Shown in pieces: positions 36,916 through 44,748 of a DNA stretch of 64,000 bases. A program made the translations under genes and the position numbers. Numbering within the stretch: the stretch's first letter is position 1; every line of letters begins with the position of its first letter. The notes under the pieces were generated by a model that saw only the letters and a program-made list of their open reading frames with translations, made no database searches and was not told the DNA's origin. This stretch comes from Sphingomonadales bacterium (lineage in GTDB: Bacteria; Pseudomonadota; Alphaproteobacteria; Sphingomonadales; Sphingomonadaceae). The stretch spans positions 95,015 through 159,014 of the forward strand of contig JAGWMZ010000010.1 of assembly GCA_028871475.1 (NCBI GenBank), written 5' to 3'.

Positions 36916-36921
36916 AATCCG

Positions 36922-37230
36922 TTAGCCGACCGTGACCTGGCCAATGACATCCGCCATATGGATGACCTGAGGCGGCACGATAAAGAAAGGCCCGGCCAGC
37001 GCCCGCCATTGCTGGAACGCGGGTGTCGCGCGAAAGGCGATGGTATGCGCCTCCACGCTGGTCCATCCCACGACCAGATGGTAAAGGCCCGGTGTTTCCA
37101 CTACCTGTTGCAACGCGAAGCCGGTGCAGCCCGCATCGGCGCTGAACAGCGGCTCGGCCCGGGCCACGGCCGCTTCGAAATCATCGGAGCGGGTCGGATC
37201 GATGGTGATGCGGGCGATTTCAGTGATCAT
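36922..37230 (-). CDS. ABM-domain (antibiotic biosynthesis monooxygenase-like) protein
   Basis: 102 residues from the Met at 37230 that follows GAGG. The N-terminal strand ITEIARITIDP, AGCTGFALQQVVETPGLYHLVVGW and HxxxFRATPAFQQW match the dimeric ferredoxin-like ABM fold. Members are cofactor-free monooxygenases or degradative accessory proteins acting on polyphenols or quinones. It starts 7 bp after the stop of the upstream VOC protein and is the last gene of a three-gene minus-strand unit. Confidence 0.85.
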   Translation of the reverse strand: MITEIARITIDPTRSDDFEAAVARAEPLFSADAGCTGFALQQVVETPGLYHLVVGWTSVEAHTIAFRATPAFQQWRALAGPFFIVPPQVIHMADVIGQVTVG

Positions 37231-37237
37231 TGCTGCC

Positions 37238-37645
37238 TCAGTCCATGGGTTCTTCGACGAATTCAATCAGATTGCCCGCACAGTCGCGAACAAAGCAACC
37301 CTTGCCAAAGCTTTCGCGCACCACAAAGGCGATGTCGGCCTGTTTGTCCTCCATTTCGGCGAGAAACGCCTCCAGATCGGCCACCTGAAAGGCGACGTGC
37401 TTGTTGCCATGGGTTTGCAGATCGCGCGGGGGATGGCGGCGATCCTCGGGCAGGGGGGCCGCGCCCTCCACCTCGAAAATCTCGAAGCGCAGCGGGCCTT
37501 TGCGCACCATGGCGGCATGACTGCGCGCGGCCTCGATGTAAAAGCGCTTTTCCAGTTCAAAACCCAGCACGCGGCCGTACCAGTCCAGCGCCTCCTCGAG
37601 GCTGGGCACGGAGACGCCGCCGTGGTGGAAGGTGAAATCAGCCAT
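37238..37645 (-). CDS. VOC-family (glyoxalase-like) protein
   Basis: 135 residues: a single vicinal-oxygen-chelate unit, FHHGGVSVPSLEEALDWYGRVLGFE at the front and NKHVAFQVADLEAF near 81-94. It ends with FVRDCAGNLIEFVE. Metal-ligand positions are His at 8, His at 83 and Glu near 128. Its start overlaps the stop of the hydrolase gene by one base. Family members are isomerases, lyases or dioxygenases; the class cannot be decided from the sequence. Confidence 0.85.
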   Translation of the reverse strand: MADFTFHHGGVSVPSLEEALDWYGRVLGFELEKRFYIEAARSHAAMVRKGPLRFEIFEVEGAAPLPEDRRHPPRDLQTHGNKHVAFQVADLEAFLAEMEDKQADIAFVVRESFGKGCFVRDCAGNLIEFVEEPMD

Positions 37646-38796
37646 CAGTCCATCGCCTTGAATGTCTGTGCGCACCAGTCGGCGATATAGTCGCGCATGC
37701 CGGTGCCATTGTCGGCGCCGCAATGCTCGACCTCGAAATCCTTGGTGGTGAACATCCGCAGATGGCGGTTCGGACTGTTGACCGCCTGATCGTAACTGCG
37801 CTTGGCGTTGAAGGCCGGAATCTGCCGGTCGTTCTCGCCATGGGTGATGAGGAAGGGCACGCGGATCTTGTCCACCTGCCCGTCGAGCGTGATCTGGTCG
37901 GCATAGGCGAGGAACTTGTCGCGGTCCTCGAAGCCGAAAACCCACATCACATGGTCCCAGTAATGGGGGACGGGGTTTTCCCCCTCGTGCGATACGCGCT
38001 CGCGCTGGCGCTGGCCCCAGACATGGTTGGCACCCATGACCGCACACAGGGCATAGCGCGGATCGTTGGCGGCGATGCGCGGGGCGTGATAGCCGCCGAA
38101 GGACAGGCCGAAAATGCCGATCCTGTCGCGGCGCACATCACTGCGGGTCAGCAGATAGTCAAAAGCGGGCGAGCCCCAGCGCTCGGCATCATAGACGGCG
38201 GGCAGGCCGCGCTTGCGGATCGCCTCGCCGGTACCGGGCTGGTCGAGAAACAGCGTGTTCATGCCCCGCTCGAGATTGGCGGCGCCATGGCCCGCCATAT
38301 TGACCTGTTCCTTCATGGAATCGAGACCATTGACCGAAACGAGCGTGGGGCGCGGCGTGCCTGACCCGTCATGGACGAAGAGGCCGGTATAGGCGCTGGC
38401 CTCATAGGGGATCTCGACTTTCTCGACATGCAGGCCACGCAGCGCGGCGCCTTTGTGGTACAACGCGAGGCCACGGTCATAGGCGACCCAGCGCGGCGCG
38501 TAATCGCGGCTCTGCATCCGCTCGGCGGCCAGATAATAGCCACTGGCACGCAGATATTTGGTGCCCGCCGACAGGGTATAGCCCTCAGCCAGATCGGTAT
38601 CGGCATTGCGTGCCACCTGATCGGCCACCGCAATCCAGCTGTCGAACAAGGCCGCCGAGCCTGCATCGGCGCCTGACCTGGCCGCGTCACGCACCGGGCG
38701 GCAGGCCTCGTCGATCTCGCCATGGTTCCCACCGCACACCAGCGCCAGATTGGTGGCCAGGTTCCACACATAATTGCCGGGAAAGGGCTCGAACAT
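37645..38796 (-). CDS. Alpha/beta hydrolase (pseudooxynicotine-hydrolase-like C-C hydrolase group)
   Basis: 383 residues. The Met at 38796 follows AAGGAT and gives MFEPFPGNYVWNL, the standard start for this group. Residues 1-120 form a helical cap; the hydrolase core follows with the nucleophile elbow GLSFGGY, acid THGENDRQIP and catalytic His in VEHCGADN. The family includes 2,6-dihydropseudooxynicotine hydrolase, which cuts C-C bonds in aromatic breakdown. Its place between a VOC pair and an FAH protein fits hydrolysis of a ring-cleavage product. Confidence 0.88.
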   Translation of the reverse strand: MFEPFPGNYVWNLATNLALVCGGNHGEIDEACRPVRDAARSGADAGSAALFDSWIAVADQVARNADTDLAEGYTLSAGTKYLRASGYYLAAERMQSRDYAPRWVAYDRGLALYHKGAALRGLHVEKVEIPYEASAYTGLFVHDGSGTPRPTLVSVNGLDSMKEQVNMAGHGAANLERGMNTLFLDQPGTGEAIRKRGLPAVYDAERWGSPAFDYLLTRSDVRRDRIGIFGLSFGGYHAPRIAANDPRYALCAVMGANHVWGQRQRERVSHEGENPVPHYWDHVMWVFGFEDRDKFLAYADQITLDGQVDKIRVPFLITHGENDRQIPAFNAKRSYDQAVNSPNRHLRMFTTKDFEVEHCGADNGTGMRDYIADWCAQTFKAMD

Positions 38797-38968
38797 GGGG
38801 GTATCCTTCATGCGGGCCAGCCGGCCCAGCTTTGCATCAGGCCGCCCTTGCCACGCCATGCCCGGCGCCGACCAACGCATAGCATCGATGGGTGGCTATT
38901 GATGGCATGCCGTTGTGGCCACGCGCCCATCCGTTTAGCGTGGCGCCAGCAACGAATGGGAGAACGGG

Positions 38969-39913
38969 ATGCGCCTGGCAACCAAGCGCGACGGGAGTGC
39001 TGATGGAGAGCTGATCGTGGTGTCGCCCGATGGCAAAAACGCCGCGCCAGCCCCGGTCGTCACACTGCAGCAAGCCATGGAGCAATGGGAGATGGTCGCG
39101 CCCGCGCTGGCGGCAATCACGGCCTTTCCCGAGGTGCTCGACCTCACCGGACTGGCCGCGCCTTTGCCGCGTGCATGGCAATGGCTCGACGGCTCGGCCT
39201 TTGCCAGCCACGGCGCGCTGATGGACAAGGCACTGGGCATCGAGCCCGAGAAAACCGGCATGCCGCTGATGTATCAGGGCGTGTCCGACCGCTTCTATGG
39301 CCCCTATGAGGATGTGCGCTTTCCCGAGGAGGCCCTTGGCATCGACTTTGAGGGCGAGTTCGGCGTGATCGTCGATGCTGTGCCGATGGGCGTGACGCCC
39401 GCGCAGGCGATGAAGCACATCCGGCTGATCGTGCTGATCAATGACTGGTCGCTGCGCAAGCTTGCCGGCCCCGAAATGAAGACCGGCTTTGGCTGGGTGC
39501 AGGCCAAGCCGCATTGCAGCATGGCGCCCTTTGCCATTACGCCTGACGAGCTTGGCGCCGCCTGGCAGGATGGGCGCGTCTGCCTCGACCTGCTGGTGGA
39601 CTGGAATGGCAAGCGTTTTGGCGCCGCCAATGGCGCGCCGATGGGCTTCGGTTTTCATGAGCTGGTCGCCCATGCCGCGCGCACCCGCGATCTGGTGGCC
39701 GGCACGGTGATCGGTTCGGGCACGGTGTCGAACGAGACCTACCGCGAGGTCGGCTCATCCTGCATCGCCGAGCGGCGAGGGATCGAGATCGTCGATGAGG
39801 GGGCGCCGCGCACCGACTTCATGCGTTTTGGCGACCGCGTGCGGATGGAAGCGGTGACAACCGCGGGCTACGCTCCTTTCGGTATTCTCGAACAGAAGGT
39901 AATCAAGGCATGA
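38969..39913 (+). CDS. FAH-family hydrolase (fumarylacetoacetate hydrolase-like)
   Basis: 314 residues. The metal-binding ExE region reads DFEGEFGVIVDAVP (about 129-142), with TGFGWVQAKPHC and GSGTVSNETYREVGSSC farther on, all typical of the fumarylacetoacetate hydrolase fold. Members hydrolyse or hydrate dioxo acids from meta-cleavage routes. The last codons overlap the cupin gene start as ATGA. It is divergent from the hydrolase gene with 172 bp between, where the shared promoter should lie. Confidence 0.9.
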   Translation: MRLATKRDGSADGELIVVSPDGKNAAPAPVVTLQQAMEQWEMVAPALAAITAFPEVLDLTGLAAPLPRAWQWLDGSAFASHGALMDKALGIEPEKTGMPLMYQGVSDRFYGPYEDVRFPEEALGIDFEGEFGVIVDAVPMGVTPAQAMKHIRLIVLINDWSLRKLAGPEMKTGFGWVQAKPHCSMAPFAITPDELGAAWQDGRVCLDLLVDWNGKRFGAANGAPMGFGFHELVAHAARTRDLVAGTVIGSGTVSNETYREVGSSCIAERRGIEIVDEGAPRTDFMRFGDRVRMEAVTTAGYAPFGILEQKVIKA

Positions 39914-40446
39914 CTGATCGTCTTTCCGACAGCGGCTTGCCGCCGGTCCAGCGCGTGGTCACCGGCCATGACGGGGAGGGGCGCGCCATCTTCAAATCCG
40001 AGGATGTCAGTCCGACAACAATGATCCCTTCCGGCGATGCCAGCTTCCTGACAATCTGGTCCACCCAGACCGTGCCAGCCGACAACAATGATGAGCGCGA
40101 CGGGCGCGACCTGCCCACCGGCCTGACGCTGGAGCGCGGCAGCGTCATCCGCATCACCGACATGTTACCCGGCAAGGAAAGCCCGATGCACCGCACCAAC
40201 AGCGTGGATTACGGCATCGTGCTGAAGGGCGAGATTGAACTGGAACTCGAGGATGGACGCAAGAAGACCATCCGCGAGGGCGGGGTCATCGTGCAGCGCG
40301 GCACCAACCATCTATGGCGCAACACCACCGACCAGCCCACGCGCATCGCCTTCATCCTGATCGAGGCACCGGCCTATCGTCACAATGGCCAGCCGCTCGA
40401 TGAAGCCAAGCCTGAGCAGTTGCAGCCCACCCCTAGCGGACAGTGA
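39910..40446 (+). CDS. Cupin-domain protein
   Basis: 178 residues. One conserved cupin barrel lies around 75-150: GSVIRITDMLPGKESPMHRTNSVDYGIVL supplies the first motif (His at MHR, Tyr/Glu following) and VIVQRGTNHLWRNTTDQPTR the second. It is too short for gentisate dioxygenase, and may be a small isomerase, dioxygenase or sensor. It overlaps the FAH gene by 4 bp, so the two probably act in consecutive steps. Confidence 0.85.
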   Translation: MTDRLSDSGLPPVQRVVTGHDGEGRAIFKSEDVSPTTMIPSGDASFLTIWSTQTVPADNNDERDGRDLPTGLTLERGSVIRITDMLPGKESPMHRTNSVDYGIVLKGEIELELEDGRKKTIREGGVIVQRGTNHLWRNTTDQPTRIAFILIEAPAYRHNGQPLDEAKPEQLQPTPSGQ

Positions 40447-40623
40447 CGGGGCGGGCACAGCAGACATGACCGTGGCCACGAGGGGGCGATGACACGGGGC
40501 CAGGGTGCTGCCGGGCGTTGCGTTGAGATCGAGGCCGCGGAGGCTTCTTACGAGCCGACGGCACGGCGCGAGGACGCATTCTTCCCGCGCAACGGTGATA
40601 TGAGAAATAGCGCTCACCATCAT

Positions 40624-40665
40624 CCTGAACAACGCGATCCGACCCAGCGAAACGCGTTGTTCAGG
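40624..40665. repeat. 13-bp perfect inverted repeat in a convergent gap
   Basis: CCTGAACAACGCG (40624-40636) and CGCGTTGTTCAGG (40653-40665) are exact reverse complements around 16 nt. It lies in the 269-bp gap between the convergent cupin and MucR-like genes, and marks the edge of the accessory block. No T-tract follows. It could be a terminator-like hairpin, a binding site or an element end. Nothing else is recognised in this gap. Confidence 0.5.
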
Positions 40666-40715
40666 TCATAGGGTCAATTCAGGGCGCCGCGCCAGGCTTG
40701 AGTGGAGGGCTTTGC

Positions 40716-41603
40716 TCAAGCCTGGCCGGCGGGTGCCTTGCGGGTGCGCCTGGACTGTTTGGCCTTGGCCTCTTCTGCCGGGACGGGGGAGGCAGGCACT
40801 TTGGCCTTGCGAGAAGGCTTTTCATTCGACGGACCGTCGACATTGTCGGCGAGCGTGGTGTCGGCCTTGGGAGCACGCGCCATGCGGCGTGGTTTCGCTG
40901 CGCCGCGCTTTGGCTGGGGCGCGGCAGGGGGCACAGGCTCATCGCGGGCCAACGCCACACCTGATGGATCGACCGCAGCAACATCTGTTGCCGCAGGAGG
41001 GTTGCTCGACGCCGTTTTCGTCGCGGCCTTGCCCTTGGCCGGCGTTCTGGACTTGGGCGGGATGGCATCGGTGTCGGCTGCGGACTTGCGAGCCTTGACG
41101 CGCGGCGTGGCGCCCTTGGACTCGGGGGTAGCGATGGTTTCCGCCGGCACGGCTTTCGCCCTGGCCGCCGCGCGCGGAGCCTTGGTTACGCCCGAAGCCG
41201 TCACGACCTGATCTGTAGCCGGCTCTGTTGTAGGGCTGACCACGATCGGCACCTCTATGCCACCCTGAGGAGTTGGAACGGGGCCCTTTGCGGATTCCTT
41301 GGCAGCTTTGCCTCCCGCTGATGTCTTTTGCGTGGGCTTTTTCGCGATTTTGGTGCGCGCAGGTGCCAGCTTGCTTGTCGGCACGGTCACCGCAATCTTG
41401 GAAGCTGCGGCCTTCGCGGCGGACTTGACCACCGCGCCGGTCAAGTCCGTCGGGCGATCGTTGAAGGTGGACAATACACTTTGCAAAAGGCGGGAAACAT
41501 CCACGACACCCGGATTCACGTTGGGGTTCTGCAGCCAGGCGATGGTGATATCGGCGGCAAGCTTGGATGAAGTGTCGGAGCGATCAGATGTGTTGTCTGC
41601 CAT
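40716..41603 (-). CDS. MucR-like N-terminal domain with histone-like basic tail
   Basis: 295 residues. Residues about 13-50 (KLAADITIAWLQNP... VDVSRLLQSVLSTF) resemble the N-terminal oligomerisation helices of MucR/Ros regulators, but no Cys2His2 zinc finger follows. Instead the remaining ~230 residues are Lys/Ala/Pro/Thr-rich with many KPxK-like, histone H1-type patches (RGAAKPRRMARAPK, QSRRTRKAP). It is thus a probable nucleoid-associated or DNA-bridging protein, perhaps using the MucR domain for self-association. No close functional match is recognised. Confidence 0.65.
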   Translation of the reverse strand: MADNTSDRSDTSSKLAADITIAWLQNPNVNPGVVDVSRLLQSVLSTFNDRPTDLTGAVVKSAAKAAASKIAVTVPTSKLAPARTKIAKKPTQKTSAGGKAAKESAKGPVPTPQGGIEVPIVVSPTTEPATDQVVTASGVTKAPRAAARAKAVPAETIATPESKGATPRVKARKSAADTDAIPPKSRTPAKGKAATKTASSNPPAATDVAAVDPSGVALARDEPVPPAAPQPKRGAAKPRRMARAPKADTTLADNVDGPSNEKPSRKAKVPASPVPAEEAKAKQSRRTRKAPAGQA

Positions 41604-41835
41604 GGATTCCTCGCCAGAAAAGCAGATCGAAACTTATGCCGCTTTATCCGCTCCGTCAAACGTGACTGATAACCTGTTTGGTGATTGCTGGGCGAAGCCT
41701 CAGGCATCCCCTCATTTTTGAGCTGACGTAGTGCGGGAAAGATACTTCGATCTCAGTTCGTCAGGATGGCAAGCGGATTTGGCGCGGAAAGTGCGCTTCT
41801 GACCCCAAGCTTCTGGCGGAGGTGAGGGGAAAGCC

Positions 41836-42033
41836 ATGAAGCCGCGCGAGGAGCGCCTCGTCGCTGCGCTGGATCAACTTCCGATGGTGGCGCGTGTCGT
41901 CTATCTGCTGGCGGCAACCGACGGCATGAGCCATGCGGACATCGCCTTTCGGCTGGGCATTTCAGAAAAGGAGGTCGAGGCCGAGCTCGCGCAAGCCCTC
42001 GTGCTGCTGGACGCTGCTCTGGATGATCCGTGA
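41836..42033 (+). CDS. Small sigma-70 region 4-like HTH protein
   Basis: 65 residues with a strong GAGGGGAA ribosome binding site. RLVAALDQLPMVARVVYLLAATDGMSHADIAFRLGIS... matches the region 4 helix-turn-helix of sigma-70/ECF factors, and nothing else of a sigma factor is present. Such stand-alone domains may bind core RNA polymerase or -35-like DNA. It lies alone between convergent genes. Confidence 0.75.
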   Translation: MKPREERLVAALDQLPMVARVVYLLAATDGMSHADIAFRLGISEKEVEAELAQALVLLDAALDDP

Positions 42034-42119
42034 CGAGGACGCTGCCGTTTCCTATCAAACCACTGGGCGGCCAGAGGCGGACTGATGGCGGCGTCGTCCG
42101 TCTGGCAGGGGCGAGATTT

Positions 42120-42146
42120 TTCCGGCTTGCCTATGGCAAGCCGGAA
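42120..42146. terminator. Perfect hairpin between convergent genes
   Basis: TTCCGGCTTGCC at 42120-42131 pairs with 42135-42146 around a TAT loop: 12-bp perfect stem between the sigma-like gene and the MNT-HEPN gene. No downstream T-run on either strand. Confidence 0.6.
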
Positions 42147-42161
42147 TAGAGGTAGTGGCAA

Positions 42162-43079
42162 TCAGCCCTGCGCCTCGGCTTCGAGCGCCGCGAGACGCTC
42201 CGTGCAGATGGTATGAACGATGCGGCCCAGTTCCTCGATGCGCTCAGCTTGCCACGTCAGCTCTTCGACGCTGATCTGGTAGTGGCTGGAGTAGCGCGCC
42301 TTGACATAGGCATCGCGCAGCTTGGTAAACATGTAGCGCTGCAAGGCTGATCCTCGCGGCCATGCCTGGACCAGACGCATATCCAGGCGCTCGGCTTGCG
42401 TGCGCAGGAATGCGATGTTGTGATTATGTGGCGTGTAGAACGTGCAGACCAGAAGCAGGCAGTGGTACAGGAATTCGGCAGCCTGATGCATGTCGAATGC
42501 GGCCTCTTTCAGGCGGCCTTTCTCCATAACGTATCTAGCGGTGTCCAGCCGACCGGCAGCGGCAGGAAACCACTCCTCGAAATATTCCCGCGCCATGTCG
42601 AGATTTGCTTGCGGTGTTTTCGGCTGCGGTTTGCGCAGTTCGCGATCATCGGATTCGTACAGGACGATGCCGTCCCGCACGATGTCCATGAAAAAGAACC
42701 GGCCATGCGCCAGAGCGTTGTTCACTTCCTGTAAGGAGTGCACGATGAAATTGACCGGCGTGCGCAGGCGCCCGGCAAGCTGCTCCTCGATCAGGCGCTC
42801 GTCCGCATCCTGCCAATGGGTCTGCCGGTCAGCGATGTCCTTGCCGCTCACGATGATCAGCAGATCAAAGTCCGAGACGTACCCTTTGGCCGTGTGAGGT
42901 TCATCGACCCAGCCGCCCCGCGCATGGCTGCCGTACAGGATGATCTTGATGATCTTGCCGCGCCGCCGATGGCTCTTGGCATCGGCATGGGCGGCCTTGA
43001 ACTCCTCGAAAATCACGCGCAGAACGTGATCGAGTTCGCGCTGCTTCTGGGCCGGAAGATGATCGAGGCCAGTCTTCAT
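42162..43079 (-). CDS. MNT-HEPN fusion protein (nucleotidyltransferase + HEPN)
   Basis: 305 residues. The N-terminal minimal nucleotidyltransferase has GS at 50-51 (GSHARGG) and DFD at 70-72 (SDFDLLII), with an 18-residue spacing that is longer than the usual 10. FIVHSLQEVNNALAHGRFFFMDIVRDGIVLYE follows. Residues about 160-295 form an all-helical HEPN domain with YFEEWFPAAAGRLDTARYV and KARYSSHYQIS. In two-gene MNT/HEPN modules, the nucleotidyltransferase adenylylates and silences the HEPN RNase; here both are in one chain. Possible role: toxin-antitoxin or defence. Two tandem palindromes lie just upstream. Confidence 0.85.
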   Translation of the reverse strand: MKTGLDHLPAQKQRELDHVLRVIFEEFKAAHADAKSHRRRGKIIKIILYGSHARGGWVDEPHTAKGYVSDFDLLIIVSGKDIADRQTHWQDADERLIEEQLAGRLRTPVNFIVHSLQEVNNALAHGRFFFMDIVRDGIVLYESDDRELRKPQPKTPQANLDMAREYFEEWFPAAAGRLDTARYVMEKGRLKEAAFDMHQAAEFLYHCLLLVCTFYTPHNHNIAFLRTQAERLDMRLVQAWPRGSALQRYMFTKLRDAYVKARYSSHYQISVEELTWQAERIEELGRIVHTICTERLAALEAEAQG

Positions 43080-43091
43080 GATCCCCTCCTA

Positions 43092-43119
43092 TCAACATGT
43101 TGAGCCTGTTGCGCAACAG
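43092..43119. promoter_or_regulatory. Tandem palindromes upstream of the MNT-HEPN gene
   Basis: TCAACATGTTGA (43092-43103) and CTGTTGCGCAACAG (43106-43119) are both perfect palindromes, two bases apart, starting 13 bp from the MNT-HEPN start codon. They share TGTTG/CAACA half-sites, so one dimeric repressor may bind both. The rest of the 304-bp gap up to 43383 holds no recognisable gene. Confidence 0.55.
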
Positions 43120-43383
43120 AATTGATGCCGCCCTTTGCAGCGCTTGGTTGGAGCGCTGGTGATTGCGCAGGGCGATGATTGCGGGTCTTGTGCAGGATCG
43201 AGCTTCTTGCCTGCTCAAGAATAAGGGTGCCGATGGTTTCGGCACTGCAATTGCTAAACTGCCCAAGGCGCGCCTCTGCGCGTTTGGCCCCCAACTGCCC
43301 TTACGAGGGCCTGTGCCTCAGGCAGAAATGTGCACTTGAACCAATCTCAATTGCGATACATAATCTCTGCAAACGGAGAACCA

Positions 43384-43686
43384 ATGATGGCCGCCCAGAC
43401 CTCCATGCTGCATATTCGCATAGATGATACGCTTAAGGCTGAGGCGACGGAAACTCTCGCCAATTTCGGCCTATCGGTTCCCGATGCGGTTCGCATGTTT
43501 TTAACCCGCGTGACGAAGGAAGGCGGCTTGCCGGTCGGTGTCACTATGGACCCCGAAGCCCATGATGCGTGGTTCCGCGCGAAAGTGCGTGAGGCAATGA
43601 GTGGTGCGCGCCCGAGCGTTCCGCATCAGCAGGTCATGAATGAAGCACAGGCCCTGATTGACCGGAAACGCCGTGCCCGAGGTTGA
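43384..43686 (+). CDS. RelB/DinJ-family antitoxin
   Basis: 100 residues starting at one of two adjacent ATG codons (43384, 43387) after GGAG. The ribbon-helix-helix fold is seen in MLHIRIDDTLKAEATETLANFGLSVPDAVRMFLTRV (residues about 8-43), typical of RelB/DinJ antitoxins, and the C-terminal helix-rich part should bind the toxin. It overlaps the downstream toxin by 14 bp, the classical arrangement for coupled expression. Confidence 0.9.
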   Translation: MMAAQTSMLHIRIDDTLKAEATETLANFGLSVPDAVRMFLTRVTKEGGLPVGVTMDPEAHDAWFRAKVREAMSGARPSVPHQQVMNEAQALIDRKRRARG

Positions 43687-43957
43687 ATGGCGCGAGATTG
43701 CACGAGACGACCTTCTGGCGATTGTTGATTATATCTCAGATCATAACCCCGAAGCTGCGCAGCAGCTCATGGATGATATCATTGCGAAGACGGCGAAGCT
43801 GCCAGAGTTTCCAAGAATGTATCGACCTGGCAGAGTGGAGGGGACGCGCGAGATGCTGGTGCGGGCAAACTACATCGTTGTCTATGAGGAAGACCCCATA
43901 ACCATACAGGTCCTGCGCGTTCTCCATGCCGCTCAGCAATGGCCTGCAAATCGTTAG
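43673..43957 (+). CDS. RelE/ParE-family toxin
   Basis: 94 residues from the GTG at 43673 (GGAA six bases upstream); a TTG start at 43658 is an alternative. VEWREIARDDLLAIVDYISDHNPEAAQQLMDDI, then RVEGTREMLVRANYIVVYEED and RVLHAAQQWP, match the RelE/ParE mRNase or gyrase-toxin fold. The Arg and Tyr that support catalysis or binding are present. Partner of the preceding antitoxin. Confidence 0.9.
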   Translation: MPEVEWREIARDDLLAIVDYISDHNPEAAQQLMDDIIAKTAKLPEFPRMYRPGRVEGTREMLVRANYIVVYEEDPITIQVLRVLHAAQQWPANR

Positions 43958-44190
43958 TTTAGCGCTGGGAAAGCGGTCTTTTTGGGCTATCCCTATAAAA
44001 GGCCACGCGCTCATTGCTCTCTCCAACGTCTGCTTTCGGCACATCCGACGCGGTTTAATGACAGGTAATCTTCCAAGGTGAGGCTGACATCTCGCCGCGC
44101 GTCGGCCTGCCCAACCGTTAACGGAATCACGGTTTCGGCAGGATCGAACAACCGCTTGCGTTCCAGATATGAAGTCAGACCCAATTTTGT

Positions 44191-44437
44191 ATGCCGCTCC
44201 ACATGCAAATCGTGCGCGCCAGTGGGGAAGCCCTGACAGCCGGTATCGCTGAGCAATCCGGCCAACACGATTGCTGATTGTTTCAAATATCGCAGCCGGG
44301 TCGGGCTCGACGTTGCGATCGAGGCGTTGCGCGACGGGCTTCGCCGCAAAGTGGCTACCGTCGATGAGCATTGGCATTACGCCCGAATTTGCCGCATCCA
44401 GAACGTCATGCGGCCCTATCTCGAGACGCTGGTGTGA
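44191..44437 (+). pseudogene. Frameshifted remnant of an AbiEi-type (type IV TA) antitoxin
   Basis: Two frames match the same family. 44191-44253 encodes MPLHMQIVRASGEALTAGIA, like the PLRIVRFSGxALTEGIE region. After a frame change near 44254, 44255-44437 encodes NPANTIADCFKYRSRVGLDV, then AIEALRDG and the end VMRPYLETLV, like SPAKTVADCFKYRNKIGLDV of AbiEi regulators. Only the C-terminal third survives, about 80 of ~200 residues; upstream DNA (43958-44190) has nothing recognisable. The nucleotidyltransferase partner is absent. Confidence 0.7.
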
Positions 44438-44514
44438 GCGCATTTGTGGTCCGCAGTAGAGGCCCTTGCCCTGGCGTGTAAAGTTAGCTATATGCTTAGC
44501 TAAGGAGACCTTCC

Positions 44515-44748
44515 ATGGCCCAGTTTTCGGTTCACGATGCCAAGACCAATCTCTCTCGCCTGATCGCCGATGCGCTGGCGGGTGGCGAGGTTGTGATCGC
44601 GCGAGGCAGCGTGCCTGTCGTCCGCTTGGTGCCGGTCGAGCCGCATGGGTACCGCGCGTTTGGCGCCTTCAAGGGCAAGATTGCGATGGACGAAGGCTTC
44701 AACGACGCGCTTCCCGGCGATGAGTTGGACGGGTGGAACCTCGCTTGA
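44515..44748 (+). CDS. Phd/YefM-family antitoxin
   Basis: 77 residues. FSVHDAKTNLSRLIADALAGGEVVIARGSVPVVRLVP matches the DNA-binding domain of Phd/YefM antitoxins. The C-terminus (FKGKIAMDEGFNDALP) should wrap the toxin. A ribosome binding site AAGGAGA precedes the ATG. The toxin gene overlaps its end. Confidence 0.92.
   Translation: MAQFSVHDAKTNLSRLIADALAGGEVVIARGSVPVVRLVPVEPHGYRAFGAFKGKIAMDEGFNDALPGDELDGWNLA

Noticed and set aside
40489..40671. 60-codon plus-strand ORF after the cupin gene
   Set aside because: No ribosome binding site, no family, and it runs through the inverted repeat.
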